Shown piece by piece: positions 1 to 5,279 of a DNA stretch of 17,579 nucleotides; the first letter of the stretch is position 1, and each line of letters opens with the position of its first letter. The notes under the pieces are model-generated. The model had not been told where the DNA came from. It searched no databases and saw only the letters and a list, made by a program, of their open reading frames with translations. The position numbers and the translations under genes were made by a program. Source of the stretch: an uncultured Collinsella sp. (GTDB taxonomy: Bacteria; Actinomycetota; Coriobacteriia; Coriobacteriales; Coriobacteriaceae); contig CALLFD010000036.1 in assembly GCA_937997605.1 (NCBI GenBank), forward strand, positions 1-17,579, in the 5' to 3' direction.

Positions 1-688
1 GGCGGTAGTCCTTGAACAGCGTGCCAATCATCGCAACGACTTTAATGCCGTCGCTTACGGTATTGAGCTTGGACTCGGAACCTTCCGGACGGTCGCGGTA
101 CTCGATGGGCACATCCTTGATGCGCCAGCGGTGGTCGACGGCGTGGATCGAGAGCTCGGTTTCGATCTGGAAGCCCTCGGAAAGCACAGGGAAGGTTTTA
201 ACGAACGGGCGGCTCATGGCACGGTAGCCGGTCATGACATCATCGAAGCTGTAGCCATAGATCCACTTGATCATGGCACGGACCAGATTGTTGCCAAAGC
301 CGTGGAAGGCACGCTTGTTCTCCTCGGCGTAGGTGCCGTTGGAAAGGCGATCGCCTACGGTCATGTCGGCCGTGCCGTTAAGGATGGGCTCGCAGAGGGC
401 CTTGGCCGCCTCGGCGGGGTAGGTGTCGTCTCCGTCGACCATCAGGTAGCAATCGGCGTCGATATCGCGAAACATCTGGCGGCACACGTTGCCCTTTCCC
501 TGACGGGGCTCAAAGCGGACTGTGGCGCCGTGCTCGGTGGCAATGCGTGAGGTATCGTCCGACGAGTTGTTGTCATAGACATAGACCGTCGCCTGCGGAA
601 GCTCGCGGTGAAAGTCATCGATGACTTTGCCGATCGTGAGCGCTTCGTTGTAGCAAGGGATGATGACGGCGATGGATTCAGAATTCAC
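1..688 (-). CDS. Family 2 glycosyltransferase, 3' end outside window
   Basis: This minus-strand gene is open to the left edge of the window; 229 codons are visible. The predicted product transfers a sugar from a nucleotide donor, probably to a polyprenyl-phosphate or a growing surface glycan, at the cytoplasmic face of the membrane. Visible GT-A features are the N-terminal IPCYNEALTIG (residues 10-20), the YDNNSSDDT nucleotide-binding stretch (38-46), a DGDD metal-binding DXD motif (85-88), DVMTGYRAM (150-158) and SEGFQIETELSIHA (170-183). These resemble the dolichol-phosphate-mannose synthase/GtrB branch of GT2. Any C-terminal membrane segments would lie outside the window. The start is a GTG at 686-688, preceded by AAGGAG with about 5 nt spacing. 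It is divergent from the ABC exporter genes, which suggests a shared envelope-glycan role. The exact donor and acceptor cannot be told from the sequence. Confidence 0.88.
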   Translation of the reverse strand, partial: MNSESIAVIIPCYNEALTIGKVIDDFHRELPQATVYVYDNNSSDDTSRIATEHGATVRFEPRQGKGNVCRQMFRDIDADCYLMVDGDDTYPAEAAKALCEPILNGTADMTVGDRLSNGTYAEENKRAFHGFGNNLVRAMIKWIYGYSFDDVMTGYRAMSRPFVKTFPVLSEGFQIETELSIHAVDHRWRIKDVPIEYRDRPEGSESKLNTVSDGIKVVAMIGTLFKDYR

Positions 689-718
689 TTAATGCTCCTT
701 ATACATTCAATCCTAGAA

Positions 719-747
719 AGTATAGCCGTTTGGGCCTGGCATCCTAA
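719..747 (-). promoter_or_regulatory. Candidate sigma-70-type promoter of the glycosyltransferase
   Basis: Read on the minus strand, TATACT (719-724) is preceded 17 bp upstream by TTAGGA (742-747). The predicted transcript start would lie about 25 nt before the GTG start codon. The -10 box is good, the -35 box is weak, and the position in the divergent intergenic region fits. Confidence 0.4.
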
Positions 748-803
748 GATGTGGGTTAGTTCTCCAGTTTTGTTGCGCGAATCGTTTGCATGGCCGTCGG
801 GTC

Positions 804-809
804 TATACT
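804..809 (+). promoter_or_regulatory. Candidate -10 box for the ABC exporter operon
   Basis: TATACT lies about 40 nt upstream of the GTG start of the permease gene, in the intergenic region shared with the divergent glycosyltransferase. No convincing -35 element is seen at 16-18 bp; TTGCAT at 786-791 is too close. This is a weak call made from the -10 box and position only. Confidence 0.25.
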
Positions 810-848
810 GTTCGTTTGTCAACGATTACGAGTAAAGGAGTTGCATCC

Positions 849-1694
849 GTGTCGGATCAGACAAAGCAACAAGAAACTCGCAGTCTGCCTGCGACGTTTG
901 CTAAGAACGAATTTGAGAAGGACGCGTTTATCCTTCGTCAGCTGGTTACCAAGGATTTTAAGATCAAGTATCGCCGTAGCGTTCTGGGCGTCGCATGGTC
1001 GGTGCTCAACCCGCTGCTGATGATGATCGTCATGGCCATCGTGTTCTCGACGATTTTTGGCCAGGGCCGCAATGGCTCAATGACGCCCGAGATGTACCCG
1101 CTGTACTTGATCGTGGGTAACATTACCTTTGCCGTCATGTCTGAGTCTACTAACCAGGCCCTGACGTCGATCGTGGGCGCTGCCCCTCTGCTCAAGAAGG
1201 TTAAGGTGCACCGCTGGGTTTTCCCGGTGCAGAAGGTGCTCTTCTCGCTGGTCAACTTTGCCTTCTCGCTGGTCGCCGTCGCCATCGTCATGCTGTGGTT
1301 CCGCGTTATGCCTTCTTGGCACCTTATTCTGCTGCCGGTTTGCCTGCTGCTGCTTATGTGCTTCTGCATGGGCCTGGGCATGATGCTCTCTGCCCTTACG
1401 GTCTTCTTCCGCGACGTTATGCATCTGTGGAGCGTCGTCATTACGGCGTGGACTTACATTACGCCCATCTTCTGGACGACTGACTATATTGCGCAAATGC
1501 CGCATCTCGTGCGTATCTTGATGTATGCGAACCCCATGTTCAACTACCTGCAGTTTATGCGCGATATCTTCCTGTTCCAGACTACGCCCTCGCTTATGAC
1601 GTTTGGTATGTGCGTTGCCTGGGCGGTTCTTGCGCTTATTATTGGCTATACCGTGTTCCATAAGTCCGAGCGCAAGTTCATCCTCTACATCTAA
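849..1694 (+). CDS. ABC-2 type polysaccharide/teichoic acid export permease
   Basis: This 281-residue membrane protein is the permease of an ABC-2 exporter of the Wzm/TagG/RfbA type, which moves lipid-linked polysaccharide across the cytoplasmic membrane. The N-terminus carries the family's amphipathic stretch before the first span (LRQLVTKDFKIKYRRSVLG), then WSVLNPLLMMIVMAIVFSTIF. About six hydrophobic segments follow, with a conserved-looking ALTVFFRDV loop and YITPIFW near the fifth span. The open frame extends upstream to a TTG at 786, but the GTG at 849 is chosen because AAAGGAG (834-840) lies 8 nt before it. The ATPase gene begins 11 nt after the stop, so the two form an operon. The transported glycan is unknown. 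Divergence from a GT2 gene supports an envelope polymer. Confidence 0.9.
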   Translation: MSDQTKQQETRSLPATFAKNEFEKDAFILRQLVTKDFKIKYRRSVLGVAWSVLNPLLMMIVMAIVFSTIFGQGRNGSMTPEMYPLYLIVGNITFAVMSESTNQALTSIVGAAPLLKKVKVHRWVFPVQKVLFSLVNFAFSLVAVAIVMLWFRVMPSWHLILLPVCLLLLMCFCMGLGMMLSALTVFFRDVMHLWSVVITAWTYITPIFWTTDYIAQMPHLVRILMYANPMFNYLQFMRDIFLFQTTPSLMTFGMCVAWAVLALIIGYTVFHKSERKFILYI

Positions 1695-1705
1695 GGAGTG
1701 CTGTG

Positions 1706-2473
1706 ATGACTGAATCTGTTGTTGATTACAGCGAGCAGCCTCTGGCTGTCGAGGTCGACGACGTCACCATGATCTTTAACATGGCGTCCGAGTCGCTGAC
1801 CAACCTCAAGGAGTACTTCATTAAGCTTGCCAAGCATGAGTTGTTCTTTGAGGAGTTTAGGGCGCTTAAGCATATCTCGTTTGATATTCATCGTGGCGAG
1901 GTCGTGGGTCTGGTCGGCACCAATGGCTCCGGCAAGTCTACGATGCTCAAGATTATCGCTGGCGTGCTTGAGCCAAGCGAGGGCAGCGTTAAGGTGCACG
2001 GTAACATCGCGCCGCTGATTGAGCTTGGTGCTGGTTTTGACCCCGAGCTGACCGCCCGCGAGAACATCTATCTGAACGGCGCCCTGCTCGGCTATACCAA
2101 GGAGTTCATCGATGCCAACTTTGACGGCATTATCGAATTCGCTGAGCTGCAGAACTTTGTCGATATGCCGCTTAAGAACTTCTCCTCGGGCATGGTGGCG
2201 CGTATCGCCTTTGCAATCGCGACGATTACCGAGCCCGATATTCTGATCGTTGACGAGACGTTGTCCGTCGGTGATGTGTTCTTCCAGCAGAAGTGCGAGG
2301 ACCGTATCCAGCACTTTATCCAGAGCGGCGACGTGACGGTTCTGTTCGTTTCGCACTCTATGGAGCAGGTTGAGCGCATCTGCCAGCGTGCCGTTTGGAT
2401 TGAGAAGGGTGACCTTCGCATGGACGGCCCGGTTGATGAGGTCTGCAAGGCGTATCGCGAGCAGTTCAACTAG
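1706..2473 (+). CDS. ABC exporter ATP-binding subunit, Wzt/TagH-like, short form
   Basis: This 255-residue nucleotide-binding subunit powers the adjacent permease. Walker A is GTNGSGKST (71-79), the signature is the family-typical FSSGM (159-163), Walker B is ILIVDE (179-184), and the switch histidine is H217 in VSHS. The GAGFDPELTARENI stretch and the long insert before the P-loop (LTNLKEYFIKLAKHELFFEEF) are typical of polysaccharide/teichoic acid exporters. The protein ends soon after the nucleotide-binding domain, so it lacks the C-terminal carbohydrate-binding domain of long Wzt proteins. This suggests it does not itself read a modified non-reducing end. The ATG at 1706 is preferred over the GTG at 1703 because AAGGAG (1693-1698) is spaced 7 nt from the ATG. 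A tRNA gene follows 54 nt downstream. Confidence 0.92.
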   Translation: MTESVVDYSEQPLAVEVDDVTMIFNMASESLTNLKEYFIKLAKHELFFEEFRALKHISFDIHRGEVVGLVGTNGSGKSTMLKIIAGVLEPSEGSVKVHGNIAPLIELGAGFDPELTARENIYLNGALLGYTKEFIDANFDGIIEFAELQNFVDMPLKNFSSGMVARIAFAIATITEPDILIVDETLSVGDVFFQQKCEDRIQHFIQSGDVTVLFVSHSMEQVERICQRAVWIEKGDLRMDGPVDEVCKAYREQFN

Positions 2474-2475
2474 GT

Positions 2476-2481
2476 TATAAT
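2476..2481 (+). promoter_or_regulatory. Candidate -10 box for tRNA-Arg(TCT)
   Basis: A perfect TATAAT lies directly after the ABC ATPase stop codon and about 47 nt upstream of the tRNA. No clear -35 box is visible inside the end of the ATPase gene, so the tRNA might instead be read through from the exporter operon. Confidence 0.35.
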
Positions 2482-2527
2482 TACTTGCGCCTGACAGGCT
2501 TGCGCTTGCTTGGGCGTGCGGCTATTT

Positions 2528-2604
2528 GCTCCATTAGCTCAGTTGGATAGAGCAGGGGACTTCTAATCCCAAGGTCGACGGTTCGAATCCGCCATGGAGC
2601 ACCA
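2528..2604 (+). tRNA. tRNA-Arg (anticodon TCT)
   Basis: The cloverleaf can be drawn by hand. The acceptor stem is GCTCCAT/ATGGAGC, the D stem is GCTC/GAGC, the anticodon loop CTTCTAA carries TCT at 2562-2564, the T loop is TTCGAAT, and CCA is encoded. It reads AGA codons. The anticodon stem has a G-A pair at its base end (2555/2571) and the T stem has an A-C mismatch (2578/2592). All other pairs in these stems are sound. An intrinsic terminator follows 9 nt later. Confidence 0.95.
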
Positions 2605-2613
2605 TCGTTTATT

Positions 2614-2645
2614 AAGCCCAGACCGCTTGGTGGTCTGGGCTTTTT
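2614..2645 (+). terminator. Intrinsic terminator of tRNA-Arg(TCT)
   Basis: AAGCCCAGACC (2614-2624) pairs with GGTCTGGGCTT (2632-2642) around a 7-nt loop and runs into a T-tract at 2641-2645. It is strong and placed just after the tRNA, and may also end the ABC exporter transcript. Confidence 0.9.
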
Positions 2646-2648
2646 CAC

Positions 2649-3147
2649 ATGCCGGTGTTCTTTATTCTTGCCGGGTATACGTTTAGGCCGAAGCCGTGGC
2701 GTGAGCTGCTGTTGTACTGCTGATGTGGATTGGTTATACGGCGCGCCTAAGGGGGCTGGAGCCAAGCGTGAGCGAGCCTCTGCTGTTTATTGGAGCCGGT
2801 GTTGCTTGGCTTGTCCTTGCCGCGCTGAGTGGGGTGAGCTTTCGAGCCGCCGCGTGGATGGGTTTTTGGTTGCGACAGTTGCCGCTCTTGCCGGTAGCTA
2901 CTGCGTGTGTTGGGTTTCGATGGCGTTGGAGAAGTTGAAAGACGTGCCGGTTTTGGGGTCCTTTGAGCGAGCGCTCGTGTTCTGCGGACAGGCCAGTCTT
3001 GCCATCTTTGCAATCCACGCGGTCGATTGGTTTATTCCTTGGCAGACCATGCCTCTGCTTATGACGCTGCCAGCATCGTGGCTCTTTGCGTCGATTGTGC
3101 GCCGCAGGTGCGACATAGGGTTGGTGTACGTGATCAAGAAGGCGTAA
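2649..3147 (+). pseudogene. Acyltransferase-3 family (fucose 4-O-acetylase-like) gene remnant
   Basis: Pieces of one membrane acyltransferase appear in three successive frames. From 2649 the frame reads MPVFFILAGYTFRPKPWREL, the usual first-span motif of acyltransferase-3 enzymes, and stops with TGA at 2721. From about 2723 a second frame carries a membrane-like segment (PLLFIGAGVAWLVLAAL). From about 2860 a third frame gives a span, then GQASLAIFAIHAVDWFIPWQ, which matches the family's C-terminal span, and ends with TAA at 3145-3147. The total is about 165 codons against the usual 330 or so, so the middle is also deleted. The intact enzyme would have O-acylated surface sugars, in keeping with the glycan genes upstream. 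The first fragment begins within a few bases of the tRNA terminator's T-tract, so the 5' end was cut there. Family recognition is by motif only. Confidence 0.7.
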
Positions 3148-3179
3148 CAAAAACGGGGAGGACCAACTTGGCCCTCCCC
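3148..3179 (-). terminator. Intrinsic terminator of the DUF4869/ATPase cassette
   Basis: On the minus strand GGGGAGG and CCTCCCC (arms 3173-3179 and 3155-3161) form a hairpin followed by GTTTTTG (3148-3154). It sits 17 nt after the ATPase stop codon. On the plus strand it lies right after the acyltransferase remnant but lacks a T-tract in that direction. Confidence 0.8.
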
Positions 3180-3195
3180 ACTATATCTAGTCTGT

Positions 3196-4197
3196 CTAGT
3201 CTGCCTTCAGGCACTCGGGCAAGACGTTCGCAACTGCATTCATCGCCTGCGGCCTCAGGTACTGCTCATTGAGCTTTGCCTTTCTGTAGGCGTAGCGAGT
3301 GTCTGCCGAGTACTTGATCAATACGTCGGTGAAGAATCGTTCCCAGCTTAGGTAGTCGCGGCTTTCGATATAGCTCGAAGGATCCTTGAGGATTTTTGGA
3401 ATGTCGTTACTGGGAATGAGGCCAGATTGCAGAAGTGTCCACTCGAATGATTCCGGGAGGAACAAGCGAACGTTCTTGTAAACGCGCTGTCCGAGCACCT
3501 TTTCGATGTAGGGACCAAACGCTGCGCCGTCTCCAATGGCAAGAACGTTTTGCTCGGGGCATTCGTGAATTGTCCGCTTTAGATTTGCTACGCCGGTGGC
3601 GGTATAGCAGGGGATTCCGAGCCGGTTGCAAAGAGCGTCGTAGAATTGATAGCCAGATTTGCTATCCTCGACAACTACGGCGTCGGGTACCTCGAATCCA
3701 ACATTTAGATCCTGATACAGCATGCTTGCCGTGTGGTCATATAGCGGCTTGGTCACCGAGTAGAAGCGCCTGTCGCTCTTGCGGCCATTGATTGTTTTAC
3801 TCGTCGTGTTGACTAACTTCAGGATCTCATCAACGCTGTAGGGGAGCTCGTTGGCATCGCGACGAGATATCAGAACAAAATAGTTGGACGAGCCGTTTAC
3901 GGTTTTGGCGAAGTCCTTTGAGTAGATAAACTCGTTGCCCTCATCTAGAAAGACGATTGAATCTTCGATGATCGAAAGCTCGCGCTCCCAGCGTCTGCCG
4001 GAAAGCGTTTCACAAGGCACGTCGCAGCTGAGTGCAACGCCGCTTTCCGGTCCTCGGTCGTTGTAGTCGCGAATCATCGAGATGAGCGTCGTTTTGCCCG
4101 TGCCGCTGTTGCCGCGGATGAAGGAAATATTGCGTTTAAAGGTGAGCGTGTATTTGACTTTTGCGCGCTCCACGACAACGGTGTGTGATCCTTTCAT
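3196..4197 (-). CDS. P-loop ATPase with possible TOPRIM-like C-terminal half, partner of DUF4869 protein
   Basis: This 333-residue protein has no signal peptide or membrane span. The N-terminal half is a P-loop ATPase with Walker A GNSGTGKTT (29-37) and a likely Walker B IVFLDE (81-86), then FVLISRRD (107-114), which could be a sensor. The C-terminal half contains VVVEDSKSGYQFYDAL (174-189) and VLAIGDGAAFGPYI (218-231). The spacing of E177/D178 and D223 between hydrophobic strands resembles TOPRIM/DUF4435-type folds; this is inference. A further distinctive block is LPESFEWTLLQSGL (247-260). I recall proteins like this being auto-named 'translation initiation factor 2' in gut Firmicutes, a name I would not trust. 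The ATG at 4197 overlaps the stop of the upstream DUF4869-like gene (TAATG), so the two are translationally coupled. A terminator follows closely. Function is unknown; a two-component stress or defence role is possible. Confidence 0.8.
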   Translation of the reverse strand: MKGSHTVVVERAKVKYTLTFKRNISFIRGNSGTGKTTLISMIRDYNDRGPESGVALSCDVPCETLSGRRWERELSIIEDSIVFLDEGNEFIYSKDFAKTVNGSSNYFVLISRRDANELPYSVDEILKLVNTTSKTINGRKSDRRFYSVTKPLYDHTASMLYQDLNVGFEVPDAVVVEDSKSGYQFYDALCNRLGIPCYTATGVANLKRTIHECPEQNVLAIGDGAAFGPYIEKVLGQRVYKNVRLFLPESFEWTLLQSGLIPSNDIPKILKDPSSYIESRDYLSWERFFTDVLIKYSADTRYAYRKAKLNEQYLRPQAMNAVANVLPECLKAD

Positions 4198-4646
4198 TAC
4201 TCATCAACATCCAGAAAATCATTGGTGGCACCGACGAACTCCTGCATGTTCCTGACGATGCGGCCGTCGTTATTGATGCGAATCTCAAAACGCTTCCAGG
4301 GAAATTTCATGATGTGGTAAAGGGTCACCAGCACATCCTGCTCTTTGGCAATTTTGAGCAGCCAGCGGGCGCAGTTATCTCCGCAAGTGGATGCATTGAA
4401 CACCATGTTTGGTAGATTGCGCACCAGCAGCAGCGTCTTAACGCCGCCGGACAGTTCGAGTGGGGTGATCGAGCCCAGCTGCTTGCTTACGATGTTGTGG
4501 GGGCCGATGAGCTCTGATCCGTCCACGCTTTTAATGATCTGTGCGGCCATAGGGTCTTCGAACCATGAGTCCAAGTATGAGTTCCTAAAGTAGGTCTCGG
4601 TATCGTAGATGGAACCGGGGTAATCTCCCAGATGGATGCTTAGCAT
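4197..4646 (-). CDS. DUF4869-like domain protein
   Basis: This 149-residue soluble protein is the first gene of the two-gene cassette. From the N-terminus, MLSIHLGDYPGSIYDTETYF, then ELSGGVKTLLLV and FNASTCGDNCARWLLKIAKE (the GDNC block is the most distinctive), match my memory of the DUF4869 family; no database was searched. It has no catalytic signature I can name. The start is the ATG at 4644-4646, with GGAG 6 nt upstream. The open frame extends further upstream to 4859, but that part overlaps aroQ and is not protein-like. A TATAAT box (4678-4683) lies about 32 nt upstream. The stop overlaps the ATPase start by one base, so equimolar partner expression is likely. The cassette is poorer in GC than the neighbouring aro genes, which fits horizontal acquisition. 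Function is unknown. Confidence 0.8.
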   Translation of the reverse strand: MLSIHLGDYPGSIYDTETYFRNSYLDSWFEDPMAAQIIKSVDGSELIGPHNIVSKQLGSITPLELSGGVKTLLLVRNLPNMVFNASTCGDNCARWLLKIAKEQDVLVTLYHIMKFPWKRFEIRINNDGRIVRNMQEFVGATNDFLDVDE

Positions 4647-4677
4647 GCGAGTCTCCAGACGTTGTGTGGCTGCAACG

Positions 4678-4683
4678 ATTATA
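4678..4683 (-). promoter_or_regulatory. Candidate -10 box of the DUF4869/ATPase cassette
   Basis: Read on the minus strand this is a perfect TATAAT, about 32 nt before the DUF4869 start codon. No good -35 box is seen. The 16-18 bp upstream window falls inside the long palindrome at 4685-4743, so the cassette may depend on a regulator binding there. Confidence 0.5.
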
Positions 4684-4684
4684 T

Positions 4685-4743
4685 GCCAGTAATAAAGTGC
4701 CGCCAGTAGCGAGGTTGCTGCTGGCGGCACTGGCATTACTGGC
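4685..4743 (-). terminator. Long nested hairpin, likely terminator of the aro operon
   Basis: The inner arms AGTGCCGCCAG (4696-4706) and CTGGCGGCACT (4721-4731) are perfect complements. A second, outer pair GCCAGTAAT (4685-4693) and ATTACTGGC (4735-4743) encloses them. On the minus strand the inner stem is followed by TTTATTA, a weak U-tract, which suits termination of the aro operon 35 nt after aroQ. The same DNA directly overlaps the -35 region of the cassette promoter, so it could instead, or also, be an operator. Confidence 0.6.
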
Positions 4744-4777
4744 GTGCGAATCGGGGTTGATGGATTTGCGCGCGAGA

Positions 4778-5215
4778 CTACTTTTCGAGACGTTCCCTCA
4801 GCAGCTCCAGCGCGTGAGCGTAGCCCTGCAGGCCCTCGCCGGTGATGGTGGCGAAGCAAGCTAGGCGGGCGTAGCTCACCTGGCGGAAGTCCTCGCGTGT
4901 CTCGACGGCGCTGATGTGGACCTCGACGGCAGGGATGGCGACGGCCTTGAGGGCGTCGAGGATCGCCACGCTCGTGTGCGTGTAGGCGGCCGGGTTGATG
5001 ACGATGCCGTCGACCTTGCCGTAGGCCTCCTGGATCTTGTCGACGATGCTGCCCTCGTGGTTGGACTGGAAGACATCGACCTCGTCAAAGCCCTGTGCGG
5101 CGCCCGCTTCCTGGCAGATCTGCACTAAGCGGTCGTAGTTGTCGCTGCCATAGATGCCCGGCTCGCGAATGCCGAGCATGTTGAGGTTGGGGCCGTTGAT
5201 GACGAGTGCTTTCAT
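4778..5215 (-). CDS. aroQ: 3-Dehydroquinate dehydratase, type II
   Basis: This is the cytosolic third enzyme of the shikimate pathway: it removes water from 3-dehydroquinate to give 3-dehydroshikimate, working as a dodecamer in the family. The 145-residue length is normal. Family motifs are all visible: NGPNLNMLGIREPGIYG (7-23) with N10, R17 and the catalytic Tyr22; QSNHEGSIVDKI (50-61); INPAAYTHTSVAILDAL (73-89); and EVHIS (98-102) with H100, then REDFRQVSY (107-115). The usual HxSN reads HISA here (A103), a small departure at the substrate pocket. The ATG at 5213-5215 is chosen for AAAGGAAG upstream and because the motif starts at residue 6. It is the last gene of the aro operon, 64 nt after aroEK, with a perfect hairpin in the gap. 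Confidence 0.95.
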   Translation of the reverse strand: MKALVINGPNLNMLGIREPGIYGSDNYDRLVQICQEAGAAQGFDEVDVFQSNHEGSIVDKIQEAYGKVDGIVINPAAYTHTSVAILDALKAVAIPAVEVHISAVETREDFRQVSYARLACFATITGEGLQGYAHALELLRERLEK

Positions 5216-5236
5216 GGTTGCTTCCTTTGCGATTGG

Positions 5237-5277
5237 AAAACCACCACAAAGGTGCCTGTCCCCTTTGTGGTGGTTTT
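5237..5277. repeat. Perfect 16-bp hairpin, REP-like, between aroEK and aroQ
   Basis: AAAACCACCACAAAGG (5237-5252) and its exact complement CCTTTGTGGTGGTTTT (5262-5277) flank a 9-nt loop TGCCTGTCC. The motif GGTGCCTGTCCCC spans the loop; I recall this motif from REP-type palindromes in diverse bacteria, which was not checked. On the minus strand the downstream arm ends in TTTT, so it could partly terminate or stabilise the aro mRNA before aroQ. Confidence 0.85.
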
Positions 5278-5279
5278 GG

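Noticed and set aside
131..550. 139-codon plus-strand frame at the left edge
   Set aside because: It is antisense to the glycosyltransferase, whose reading frame carries clear GT2 motifs.
2528..4743. Integrative island bounded by tRNA att repeats
   Set aside because: No second copy of the tRNA 3' end was found in the window and no integrase gene is present.
4647..4859. N-terminal extension of the DUF4869 frame up to 4859
   Set aside because: It overlaps aroQ and the palindrome and is not protein-like; the ATG at 4646 has a ribosome binding site.
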